A DNA stretch of 64,000 bases from Halorubrum sp. Hd13. Lineage in GTDB: Archaea; Halobacteriota; Halobacteria; Halobacteriales; Haloferacaceae. The notes beneath the pieces were generated by a model. That model searched no databases and was not told where the DNA came from. It saw only the letters and a list, made by a program, of their open reading frames with translations. A program made the position numbers and the translations under genes. This document shows positions 18,215-26,207 of this stretch, piece by piece (within the stretch, counting starts at the first letter, position 1; each line of letters starts with the position of its first letter). Location: contig NZ_NHOY01000105.1 of assembly GCF_002252755.1 (NCBI RefSeq), positions 48,472-112,471 of the forward strand, read 5' to 3'.

Positions 18215-18973
18215 ATGGAGCTGTTCGCCGTCCCGGACCTCCCGGAGATCCGGGAGGGAGACGACCTCGCGGCCATGATCGACGAGCGCGTCGACCTCCG
18301 CGAGGACGACGTCGTCGTCGTCGCCAGCACCGTCGTCTCTAAGGCCGAGGGACGGACGTTCGACCTCTCCGACTTTCCGGCCGGGCCGCGCGCGAACGAG
18401 GTCGCCGACCGGCTCGCGGAGCTCTCGGGCGAGGAGAAGGACCCGCGCTTCGCGCAGGCCGTCATCGAGGAGTCGACGGAGCTCATCATGGAGGCGCCGT
18501 TCCTCCTGACGGCGACGCGCTTCGGCCACATCGGCGTCAACGCCGGGATCGACCGGTCGAACGTCCCCGACGGCGACCTGCTGCTGCTCCCGGAGCGCCC
18601 CTCCGAGAGCGCGGAGCGGATCCGCGAGGGGCTCGCGGCCGACCGGGTGGTCGTCAGCGACACCTGCGGGCGACCGTTCCGCCACGGCCAGCGCGGGGTC
18701 GCGATCGGCTGGGCCGGCCTGCCGGCGAGCCGCGACTGGCGCGGCGAGCGGGACCGCGACGGCCGGGAGATGGGCGTCACCGTCCAGAACGTCATCGACG
18801 AGCTCGCCGCGGCGGCGAACCTCGTCGCCGGCGAGGGCGACGGCGGGACGCCGGTCGTCGTCGTCCGGGACTGGACGTTCGGCGACCACGAGGGCTCTGA
18901 AAACCACTTCCGCGAGGTCGCGGGCGACTTCGTCCGGCAGGCGCTGCGCGACTGGAGCTACGAGGACAGCTGA
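18215..18973 (+). CDS. cofE: Coenzyme F420-0:L-glutamate ligase
   Basis: The 252-residue enzyme adds glutamates to the F420 precursor using GTP. Family signatures present include EGDDLAAMI, DDVVVVASTVVSKAEGR, RHGQRGVAIGWAG, VSDTCGRPFR, and ELAAAANLVAGEGDGGTPVVVVR. The ATG at 18215 is chosen because the fold starts there; the longer frame adds low-complexity residues. It is followed after 24 bp by an F420-dependent oxidoreductase of the Mer type, so the pair probably forms a coenzyme F420 operon. A 20-bp end segment including the stop codon is duplicated just downstream. Confidence 0.92.
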   Translation: MELFAVPDLPEIREGDDLAAMIDERVDLREDDVVVVASTVVSKAEGRTFDLSDFPAGPRANEVADRLAELSGEEKDPRFAQAVIEESTELIMEAPFLLTATRFGHIGVNAGIDRSNVPDGDLLLLPERPSESAERIREGLAADRVVVSDTCGRPFRHGQRGVAIGWAGLPASRDWRGERDRDGREMGVTVQNVIDELAAAANLVAGEGDGGTPVVVVRDWTFGDHEGSENHFREVAGDFVRQALRDWSYEDS

Positions 18974-18997
18974 ACCGGAGCTACGAGGACAACTGAC

Positions 18998-19981
18998 ATG
19001 CTCGGTATCGAACTCACCCCCGAACACGACCTGCACCGCCTCGTCGACCTCGGCGTCCGCGCCGAGGAGGCCGGCTACGACGCCGTCTACTCGACGTGTC
19101 ACTACAACAACCGCGACCCGTGGGCGTTCCTCTCGCAGCTCGCGACCGCCACGGAGTCGGTCCGGATCGGCCCGGGCGTCGCGAACCCCTACGAGACCCA
19201 CCCCGTGACGCTCGCCTCCCGGGTCGCCACCGTCGACGAGCTCTCCGAAGGACGCGCCGTCTTCGGCCTCGGCCCCGGCGACCCCTCCACGCTGGCGAAC
19301 CTCGGGCTCGCCGACGAGCGCGGGCTCCGCTCCGTGCTGGAGGCGTTCAAGACCGCGCAGAAGCTGTGGGCCGGCGAGCGCGTCGACCACGACGGCACCT
19401 TCGACGCCAGCGAGGCGGGGCTCAACTACGAGCCGCCGCAGGGCGCGGACATCCCGATCCACGTCGGCGGCGAGGGCCCGCACATGTGCCGGATGGCGGC
19501 GAAGCACGCGGACGGCCTGCTGTACAACGGCTCGCACCCGAAGGACCTCGAGTGGGCCCGCGAGCAGGTCGACGACGGGCTCGCCGACCGGCCGGATCAC
19601 CGCGGCGGCTTCGACCTGATCGCGTACGCCGCGGTCTCGATCGACGAGGACGAGGACGCGGCCCGCGAGGCCGCCCGACCCCCGGTCGCCTTTATAACTG
19701 CGGGCGCGGCGCCGCCGGTGTTGAAGCGTCACGGGATCGACCCGGACGCGGCGTCCGAAATCGGCGAGCGCGTCTCCGCGGGCGAGTTCTCGGCGGCGTT
19801 CGACCTGGTGACGCCGGCGATGGTCGACGCGTTCTGCATGGCCGGCTCGCCGGCGACCGTCCGCGAGCGCGCGGCGGCCGTGGCCGACCACGCCGACGGG
19901 CTCGTCGTCGGCTCGCCGCTCGGCCCGGACCTGGAGTCGGCGGTCGACCTCGCGGCCGAGACCGTCGACGGCCTCTTTTAA
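18998..19981 (+). CDS. F420-dependent Mer-like oxidoreductase (luciferase-like)
   Basis: The 327-residue bacterial-luciferase-like TIM barrel begins MLGIELTPEHDLHRLVDLG and contains GYDAVYSTCHYNNRDPW, IGPGVANPYETHPVTLASR, GLGPGDPSTLANLG and IPIHVGGEGPHMCRMAA. These are hallmarks of methylenetetrahydromethanopterin reductase (Mer). Haloarchaea lack methanogenesis, and the Mer homologue is thought to work in folate-linked C1 metabolism (inference). It lies 24 bp after cofE, whose product it needs. Cytoplasmic. Confidence 0.85.
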   Translation: MLGIELTPEHDLHRLVDLGVRAEEAGYDAVYSTCHYNNRDPWAFLSQLATATESVRIGPGVANPYETHPVTLASRVATVDELSEGRAVFGLGPGDPSTLANLGLADERGLRSVLEAFKTAQKLWAGERVDHDGTFDASEAGLNYEPPQGADIPIHVGGEGPHMCRMAAKHADGLLYNGSHPKDLEWAREQVDDGLADRPDHRGGFDLIAYAAVSIDEDEDAAREAARPPVAFITAGAAPPVLKRHGIDPDAASEIGERVSAGEFSAAFDLVTPAMVDAFCMAGSPATVRERAAAVADHADGLVVGSPLGPDLESAVDLAAETVDGLF

Positions 19982-20074
19982 ATCCACCCCCGCGCTCCCG
20001 CGGTCCGAGAATCGAGAATCGCTCCTGAGAACTCGGGGCAGAGGTTCTTAAGCCGCTTCGGCCCAGTTCGGATC

Positions 20075-21859
20075 ATGTCGAGCGACCGAGAGCGACGCCG
20101 GGGAGTTCGCGAGCGGTACGAGGCCCTCCTCTGGGCCACGATGGACCGCCTCGGCGTCTCCGAGTCGATAGAGCGCAAAATCCTGACGGCCGTCGGCATC
20201 CAGTTCCTCGTCACCGTCGGCATCTTCCTCACCCCGTTCGTCCTCTCCGGGGCCCTCGCGTCCGCGGTCTCCGGCACGCTGTTCCTCGGGGCGATCGCGG
20301 CGATCTACAACACGCTGCTCATCGTGCGCCGGGACTTCGTCGCGCCGCTCCGACGCCTCGAAGCCGGAGCCGACTCGATCGCGGCGGGCGACGTCCGTCG
20401 TGACGGGTCCGGCGATCAGGCGGACGAGCCGGTGGGCCGCGATCGTTCTGACGAGCGGGTTGTCCGCGATCGTTCTGACGGACCCGTGGGCCGCGACCAG
20501 CCCGACGAGATCGGCGGCCTCGTCCGCTCGTTCGTCGAGGTCGAACGCTACTTGGAGACCGTCTCGGCGCAGGCCGAGGCGCTCGCCGCGCAGGAGTTCG
20601 ACGACCCGGTCCTCGACGAGGAGGTCCCGGGGGAGTTCGGCGACGCCTTAGACGAGATGGCCGCGAACATGGCGGCGTACACGGCCGAACTGGAGTCGGT
20701 CGTCGACGCGTTCGGAGACGCCGCCGAGCGCGCGCAGGCGGGCGACCTCACCGCGACGATCGACGCCGAGTCGCTCGGCACCGACGACGACCGGTACGCC
20801 GAGCTCGTCGGGAACTACAACCGACTCGTCGCGACGGTCGGCGAGACGATCGGCGATGTCCGGTCGTTCACCGAGGGCGTCGCGGCGTCGAGCGACGACG
20901 TGCGGGCGAGCATGGACGAGGTCGACGACGCGTCCGAGGAGGTCGCGCGGTCGGTACGGGAGATATCCGACGGCGCGAGCGAGCAGACGGACGACCTGGA
21001 CGCCGTCTCGGCGGAGATGAGCACGCTGTCGGCGACCGTCGAGGAGATCGCCGCCTCCGCCGACGACGCGGCGACGACGGCCCGGAGCGCCGCGGACCGC
21101 GGTCGAGCCGGCCGGGAGGAGGCCGCCGAGGCGATCGCCGAACTGGAGACCCTCGAAGCGCGGATCGGGGAGACGGCGACCGCCGTCGAAAGCCTCGTCG
21201 ACCGGATCGACGAGATCGACGAGATCGCGGCCGTGATCGACGGGATCGCGGAGGAGACGAACCTGCTCGCGCTGAACGCCTCGATCGAGGCTGCTCGGGC
21301 CGACGGCTCCGGCGACGGGTTCGCGGTCGTCGCCGACGAAGTGAAGGCGCTCGCGGAGGAGACCCGGGCCGAGGCGGCGGCGATCTCGGACCGGATCGAC
21401 GGCATACAGTCGGTGTCGACCGACACGGCGGCCGACGTCGACGCGATGGAGTCGCAGGTGTCCGAGAGCGTCGGCGCGGTCGAGTCGACCCTCCGAGAGT
21501 TCGAGGAGGTCGTCGAGGACGTGACCGTGGTCGACGAGACGGTTCAGGAGATCAGCGAGGCGACCGACGACCAGGCCCGGACGACCCAGGAGGTCGTCGA
21601 CATGGTCGAGGACGTGGCGGCGGTGAGCGGCCAGACCGCGAGCGAGGCCGAGACCGTCGCCGCGGCGGCGGCGCAACAGACCGCGAGCGTCTCCGAGGCG
21701 ACCGACAGCGCGCACGCGCTCTCCGACCGGTCCGACGAACTCCTCGCGAGGCTCGACGAGTTCGAGGTGCCGGCGGAACCGGTCGCGGGGACGCCGCGGC
21801 CGACGGGGTCGGAGTCGGGGACGTCGGCCCGGACGCGGCCGGCCTCGACCGACGACTGA
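20075..21859 (+). CDS. Methyl-accepting chemotaxis transducer without sensor loop
   Basis: The 594-residue transducer has two hydrophobic helices close together near residues 35-90, followed by HAMP-like segments (about 85-240) and a long coiled coil. The signalling tip, [18 protein letters not shown], lies near residue 395. Because almost no residues lie between the two membrane segments, it has no extracellular sensor domain and probably senses an internal or membrane signal. A charged insert between HAMP elements carries a 27-bp-period direct repeat (20437-20480), [13 protein letters not shown]. Monocistronic; TATA-like TTCTTAAGCC at 20044-20053. Confidence 0.9.
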   Translation: MSSDRERRRGVRERYEALLWATMDRLGVSESIERKILTAVGIQFLVTVGIFLTPFVLSGALASAVSGTLFLGAIAAIYNTLLIVRRDFVAPLRRLEAGADSIAAGDVRRDGSGDQADEPVGRDRSDERVVRDRSDGPVGRDQPDEIGGLVRSFVEVERYLETVSAQAEALAAQEFDDPVLDEEVPGEFGDALDEMAANMAAYTAELESVVDAFGDAAERAQAGDLTATIDAESLGTDDDRYAELVGNYNRLVATVGETIGDVRSFTEGVAASSDDVRASMDEVDDASEEVARSVREISDGASEQTDDLDAVSAEMSTLSATVEEIAASADDAATTARSAADRGRAGREEAAEAIAELETLEARIGETATAVESLVDRIDEIDEIAAVIDGIAEETNLLALNASIEAARADGSGDGFAVVADEVKALAEETRAEAAAISDRIDGIQSVSTDTAADVDAMESQVSESVGAVESTLREFEEVVEDVTVVDETVQEISEATDDQARTTQEVVDMVEDVAAVSGQTASEAETVAAAAAQQTASVSEATDSAHALSDRSDELLARLDEFEVPAEPVAGTPRPTGSESGTSARTRPASTDD

Positions 21860-21948
21860 GCCCGGTCGCGACCGCGGTCGACGCCGTCGCAGAGGATCCG
21901 GTCGCGACCGCGGTCCACGTCGCCGCGGCGAGTGCGGTCGACGCCCGC

Positions 21949-22191
21949 TTACTGCTCGGAGCGACCGCGACCGCCGAGCGAGGGGATCTTCACGCCGATC
22001 TCCTGTAACAGGGCGCCGACCGCGGCGTAGCCGAGCGCGGCCACGGAGGCGACGATCAGGACCTGCCCGACGAGCACGAGCAGCGCCGAGAGCGGGTCTC
22101 CGGCGCCGAGGATGAGGTCGTTCAGGAAGATGTCGAGGAAGCGGCCGATGTCGCCGACGACCCGCGCGACGAAGTCGATGAGCGCGAACAT
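21949..22191 (-). CDS. Small membrane protein (80 aa)
   Basis: The protein begins MFALIDFVARVVGDIGRFLD with an amphipathic helix, then has a hydrophobic segment (LSALLVLVGQVLIVASVAALGYAAVGALL is the region at about residues 35-62) and a short basic tail. The composition and length suggest a single-pass small membrane protein. TATA-like CCAAGTACC lies about 27 bp upstream of the ATG at 22191. It diverges from the site-2 protease gene. No family recognised. Confidence 0.68.
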   Translation of the reverse strand: MFALIDFVARVVGDIGRFLDIFLNDLILGAGDPLSALLVLVGQVLIVASVAALGYAAVGALLQEIGVKIPSLGGRGRSEQ

Positions 22192-22359
22192 GAACGGGCG
22201 TTGATCCGCGGGGTACTTGGGTGTTGAGTTCTCGGCCGGTGTCCCTTCGGAATACGGACGGCGCCCCGCTCGGAGGCGGGCCGACGCGACGGCTGCTCCC
22301 CGCCGAGTCGGTTCCGATAACCGAACGCCTTACACCGAACGGACACGGACGTGACGGTA

Positions 22360-24225
22360 ATGAACGCGTTGACGGACCTGTTCGCCGAGAACACGCTCCT
22401 GTGGGTCCTCACCGGTGTCCTCGCGTACTCCGCGGCCGCGCTGTGGCTCCGGGACCGCGGGATACTGCCGGAGTCGGTCGGCGTCTCCGGTCCGATACTG
22501 ACCCTCCGCACGCTCCGGGGCCGGGAGTTCCTCGACCGGCTCGCGGCCCCGAGACGGTTCTGGCGCGGGCTCGCGAACCTCGGGCTCGGCGGGGCCCTCG
22601 TCGCGATGATCGGGTCGTTCTTCCTGATCCTCTCGTCGGCGGCCTCGGCGCTGAACACCGCTCAGCCCTCCGCGATCCAGCAGCCGCAGAACTTCCTCAT
22701 CATCCCCGGCGTCAACGACTTCCTGCCGCTGTCGGTCGCGCCCGAGATCATCGCCGGGCTCGCGGTCGCGATGGTCGTCCACGAGGGCGCGCACGGCCTG
22801 CTGTGCCGCGTCGAGGACATCGACATCGAGTCGATGGGACTCGTCTTCTTCGCGGTCCTCCCCGTCGGCGCCTTCGTCGAACCGGACGAGGAGGCGACGC
22901 AGGCGGCCTCCCGCGGCGCCCGCGCCCGGATGTTCGCGGCCGGCGTCACCGCCAACACGCTGCTCACGGTGCTCGTGTTCGCGCTGCTGTTCGGCCCCGT
23001 CGCCGGCGCCATCTCGCCGGCGCCCGGCTACGCCGTCGGCGAGGTGAACCCCGGTTCGCCGGCCGAGGCCGCGGGGCTCGCGGCGGGCGACCGGATCGTC
23101 GAGGTCGGCGGCGCGCCGGTCGACACGGCCGCCGAGTTCGAGGCCGCGCTCGCGGACGCGGGCGACACGGTGACGGTCACGGCCGACGACGGCGACGGGG
23201 AGCGCACCGTCGAGGTCGAGCGCTCGCTGCAGGCGGTCGGCTCCGCCGGCGGGAACCCCCTCGGCGTGATGATCGCGGAGGCGCCGCTGACCGTCGAGTC
23301 GGTGAACGGCGACCCGGTGGCGACCGAGCGCGGCTTCTACGAGGCCGTCGGCGACGCGGAGCGAGCCACGGTGTCGGTGAGGAGCGCCGGCGGCGACGGG
23401 GGCAACGCGACGACCGCGGAGATCCCGATCGGCGCCTACGCGCTCGGCGTGCAGGAGGACGGCCCGCTCGACGACGCCGGGGCGGCGCCCGGCGAGCCGC
23501 TGACGATCGTCTCGATCGACGGGGAGCGGATCCACGACGCCGGAGACCTCTCGGCGGTCCTCGGCGAGCGCGACCCCGGCGCGACGGTCGAGGTGATCGC
23601 CTACGACGCCGCGGACGAGCGGCAGACGTACGACGTCGAGCTGGCCCCGCACCCGAACCGCGACGGCGGGTTCGTTGGCGTCTCGGTGTTCCCCGGATCG
23701 AGCGGGCTCGCGCTCGACGACTTCGGCGTCTCCGAGTACCCCGCCGGCGCGTACCTCGAACTGCTCGGCGGCGACGGCGGCGAGGCCGCGGGCGACGGAA
23801 TGGCGCTCGGCGGCCTGACCGACTCGCCGCTCGGGCTCGTGTTCGTCTCGCTCATCCTCCCGCTCGGCAGTCTCTTCGGGCTCCCGTTCAACTTCGCGGG
23901 GTTCACCGGCGACGTGACGAACTTCTTCGTCGTCGACGGGGCCTCCGGCGCGCTCGCCGGCGGGGTCTTCCTGCTCGCGAACCTCCTCTTCTGGACCGGC
24001 TGGATCAACATCCAGCTCGCACTGTTCAACTGCCTCCCGGCGTTCCCGCTCGACGGCGGGCGGATCCTCCGGATGGTCGCCGAGGCGGTGATCAGTCGGA
24101 TCCCGCTCTCCGACCGGCACGCCGCGGTCCGGACGATCACCGTCTCGTCGGGACTCGTCATGCTCGCCGGGCTGATCGCGATGGTGTTCGGCAACCAGAT
24201 CCTCGCGGCGCTCGGGCTGATCTGA
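22360..24225 (+). CDS. Site-2-type zinc metalloprotease (M50) with PDZ domains
   Basis: The 621-residue membrane protease has the zinc motif HEGAH (His141, Glu142, His145) in a transmembrane helix and a second catalytic motif region NCLPAFPLDGGRIL near residue 565, which supplies the third ligand Asp. Between them are PDZ-like domains (VNPGSPAEAAGLAAGDRIVEV; further repeats with the shape LTIVSIDGERIHDAGDL). Site-2 proteases cleave transmembrane segments of membrane-bound regulators. I use the ATG at 22360; a GTG at 22351 is possible. The 3' end faces the hairpin array, not another gene. Confidence 0.92.
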   Translation: MNALTDLFAENTLLWVLTGVLAYSAAALWLRDRGILPESVGVSGPILTLRTLRGREFLDRLAAPRRFWRGLANLGLGGALVAMIGSFFLILSSAASALNTAQPSAIQQPQNFLIIPGVNDFLPLSVAPEIIAGLAVAMVVHEGAHGLLCRVEDIDIESMGLVFFAVLPVGAFVEPDEEATQAASRGARARMFAAGVTANTLLTVLVFALLFGPVAGAISPAPGYAVGEVNPGSPAEAAGLAAGDRIVEVGGAPVDTAAEFEAALADAGDTVTVTADDGDGERTVEVERSLQAVGSAGGNPLGVMIAEAPLTVESVNGDPVATERGFYEAVGDAERATVSVRSAGGDGGNATTAEIPIGAYALGVQEDGPLDDAGAAPGEPLTIVSIDGERIHDAGDLSAVLGERDPGATVEVIAYDAADERQTYDVELAPHPNRDGGFVGVSVFPGSSGLALDDFGVSEYPAGAYLELLGGDGGEAAGDGMALGGLTDSPLGLVFVSLILPLGSLFGLPFNFAGFTGDVTNFFVVDGASGALAGGVFLLANLLFWTGWINIQLALFNCLPAFPLDGGRILRMVAEAVISRIPLSDRHAAVRTITVSSGLVMLAGLIAMVFGNQILAALGLI

Positions 24226-24286
24226 GGCGGTGGCGCGTGCCTGCGAGTGGCCGCCGGAGGCCGCCGCGAGGAGCACGCGCGAGGTC

Positions 24287-24728
24287 GCCGGCGCTCCGCG
24301 CCGGCTGCCAGAGAATCTCCGATTCTCGCTGGAGTCGCGAACGGAGTGAGCGACGAGGCTGGGGAGGTGAGAGGTGCGGTTGCGGTGCTGTGCGGGGTGG
24401 GACTCAACGGGGCAGTCGCCGGCGGCTTCGCCGCCGGCTGCCAACGGCGCGAAGCGCCTCGCTGTCGCGAGGACGAGGCACGGCGGCTCGAGCACCGCAG
24501 ACCGCGAACGGAGTGAGCGGTCGAGGAGCGTGGTTCGAGAGAGCTTCGCTCTCTCGTCACCGCCGGAAATCAGAGATTTCCGGCTAGCAGTCAGAGCGCA
24601 GAGCGTTCTAACGACATCACGAAAGGCGCTCCGCGCCTTTCGAACGACAGCGAGCCGCGCGAGTAGCGAGGGCGACCGAAGGCAGCCCTCGACTGACGAG
24701 CGGCCGGTAGGCCGCGAGCTCCTCGCGG
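24287..24728. repeat. Array of eight perfect hairpins, each with a 3-nt loop
   Basis: Perfect stems of 5-9 bp with exactly three loop bases lie at 24287-24305 (loop TCC), 24311-24327 (TCC), 24418-24438 (TTC), 24446-24458 (GAA), 24537-24555 (TTC), 24563-24583 (AGA), 24621-24641 (TCC) and 24712-24728 (CTC). The arm sequences differ between hairpins, for instance GAGAATC/GATTCTC versus GAAAGGCGC/GCGCCTTTC. One further stem, GCGGCC/GGCCGC with a 4-nt loop, sits at 24700-24715. No open reading frame in the stretch looks genuine. Confidence 0.85.
24353..24416 (-). repeat. Dispersed intergenic repeat, copy 2
   Basis: The reverse complement reads GACTGCCCCGTTGAGTCCC, ACCCCGCACAGCACCGC, CCTCCCCAGCCTCG. 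This is the counterpart, in opposite orientation, of the copy at 12009-12070. It sits inside the hairpin array. Confidence 0.7.
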
Positions 24729-24943
24729 CTGGGGTTTTGGAGGTGGTCGCCGTCGATCCGCAATCTCCATACTGTCCGAGACACGTCAGCCCGGCTCTGT
24801 TGAGGTTCTCAATAAGTGATAATTTAAACAAGTTGTGCTGAATACAGTGCGCGTATCGGTCACGGAGCGGTATATCTAAATGGATTTGTCACTCGAATTA
24901 ATTTGAAGTTTTTTTATGATTTAGAGTGAGATATGTTCATCCG

Positions 24944-25297
24944 TCAAGAAGCCAGTAGTGCGATTAAAGATATAACTAAAATAATCACCGCGAGTACGAT
25001 AGCACTACCACCTACGATTAATGTCGTTGAAGCCGAGAGATTGATATCAAATCGAGCCTGTAGCCTTCGCCGGCTTAGAGGGAACGCAAGCACGCCGGCG
25101 AACAAGAATAATAATCCGACAACTACGAGAGTTGCTCCACCGGTGTGTGTTCCGACCAGTATCGCATTACCGCCGACCCACCATGTAGTGATGCTTGCGA
25201 GCACCAAGCCGAAACCGACCAGATAGCCTACAACCGTTCGGAACAAGATATTCGGATATGATCGGCCGGAAGAATAAAATTTAGTACAAATAAGCAT
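24944..25297 (-). CDS. Small three-helix membrane protein, unknown
   Basis: The frame yields about 117 residues with hydrophobic segments: TVVGYLVGFGLVLASITTWW, a second containing ATLVVVGLLFLFAGVLAF, and a C-terminal one (IVLAVIILVISLIALLAS). A basic loop SRRRLQARFD lies between the second and third. The start is uncertain: the ATG at 25297 is used, a longer frame begins at 25324. Codon and base usage is AT-rich compared with neighbours, fitting an accessory origin. No family recognised. Confidence 0.5.
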   Translation of the reverse strand: MLICTKFYSSGRSYPNILFRTVVGYLVGFGLVLASITTWWVGGNAILVGTHTGGATLVVVGLLFLFAGVLAFPLSRRRLQARFDINLSASTTLIVGGSAIVLAVIILVISLIALLAS

Positions 25298-25566
25298 GCT
25301 CGGATACAATACGTTTCTCAACAATCGGTGCGGATGGAGTACTCACTTGCTGACTACATGCTCCGAGTCGGTCACAACGTTTCTGTCGGAACCAGCGGAG
25401 CTCTTGATGACATTGCTGCATACAGAGCGCGAGTCTTACACGATGACTCGGTCGGTTCGAGGCTGTTCAGTGCGGTCAGTTCAGGTGACTCACTGAACAA
25501 ACCACGTACCAAGAATCGGCTGACTGATCGCCTCAAGGGACCCGTAGATCGTCCGGTTCACTTGCT

Positions 25567-25923
25567 CTAGTCGGATTCGTTGGTAGCCGTCGGTTCGACC
25601 GGGAAGACCTGCGTGTCAGGTGCGTCGAGTGGGCTGTCCGAGCCGGTCAGCCACACGGTGAGGTAGACGACGCAGGCCGCGATGACAGCAATAGGAAGCT
25701 GGAGAGTGAAAACGCCGTAAATGAGTGTGACGATGATCGTTGCGCGAGCGGCTGTCTTTCGGTTGGTACCTCCGTAGTACGCGAATATTGCGACGACGAA
25801 GGACGCGATTGCAACGCCCGTGCCGAGAAGGAGTTCTTGGGTGATAATCACCGAGTAAAGGAACGCAGTGACACCAAGCAAGACGAATGCTGCTACAAGA
25901 TGGACACGTTTCAGGGAGGGCAT
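25567..25923 (-). CDS. Small multi-helix membrane protein, unknown
   Basis: The 118-residue protein starts MPSLKRVHLVAAFVLLGVT and has four hydrophobic segments: about residues 8-26, 28-50, 58-75 and 75-92. The Lys/Arg-rich GGTNRKTAARAT loop separates pairs of helices. The acidic tail LDAPDTQVFPVEPTATNESD would be exposed. ATG at 25923 follows an AT-rich tract (AACATATCG) that may hold the promoter. It shares strand and style with the gene at 24944-25297 but is 270 bp upstream of it. Confidence 0.6.
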   Translation of the reverse strand: MPSLKRVHLVAAFVLLGVTAFLYSVIITQELLLGTGVAIASFVVAIFAYYGGTNRKTAARATIIVTLIYGVFTLQLPIAVIAACVVYLTVWLTGSDSPLDAPDTQVFPVEPTATNESD

Positions 25924-26171
25924 GCAACTGACGTTCTTTACGATATGTTAAAAAACGGGTGTTCTCAATTTGGATAGAGACTGAACACCGCGATTGCAGT
26001 AGTAAATACGCAGCCACACTGAGCAGCTGATTCAGCCGAAAGTAGCTGAAAGAGACGAAGCCGCTGCGCTGACTGCACCTCTGTATTCAGCAATCGGTGC
26101 CTATCAGTCCGAGAGGACTTCAGCAGAACAGTCTGAGTACACTCGCTGTTGAGGTGCTCTCACAGGGCGAG

Positions 26172-26187
26172 GGAAACGCGTTTCCCC
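26172..26187. promoter_or_regulatory. Perfect 16-bp palindrome at ornithine cyclodeaminase promoter
   Basis: GGGAAACGCGTTTCCC is its own reverse complement. It occupies the -36 to -21 zone relative to the ATG at 26208, where the TATA/BRE elements should lie. A repressor bound here would block the pre-initiation complex. Confidence 0.6.
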
Positions 26188-26207
26188 GACGGGCGTGACA
26201 CCACCGT

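Larger units (their letters stand above)
24797..26159. mobile_element. AT-rich accessory island with repeat boundaries (IS remnant candidate)
   Basis: Base composition drops sharply from about 24790 to 26160. Near-identical sequences CTGTTGAGGTTCTC (24797-24810) and CTGTTGAGGTGCTC (26146-26159) mark both ends in direct orientation. Just inside, TGCTGAATACAG (24836-24847) is matched in inverted orientation by CTGTATTCAGCA (26081-26092), and a related TTGCTGCATACAG occurs at 25413-25425. CAATCGGTGC occurs at 25322-25331 and 26091-26100. Two small membrane-protein genes lie inside; the rest (24848-24943, 25325-25566, 25924-26207) has no supportable gene. No transposase frame is visible. Confidence 0.4.

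Noticed and set aside
18161..19987. A 608-codon minus-strand frame opposite cofE and the Mer-like gene
   Set aside because: Antisense shadow; the sense genes have clear F420 family motifs.
22221..24587. A 788-codon frame overlapping the site-2 protease gene
   Set aside because: Same-strand alternate frame, with Arg/Gly/Ala-rich sequence and no HExxH or membrane segments, whereas the 22360-24225 frame is clearly real.
25334..25570. A 78-codon + strand frame starting MEYSLADYMLRVGHN in the AT-rich island
   Set aside because: No motif, unclear promoter, composition consistent with chance in lower-GC DNA. It may be an IS remnant, so the surrounding repeats are reported instead.
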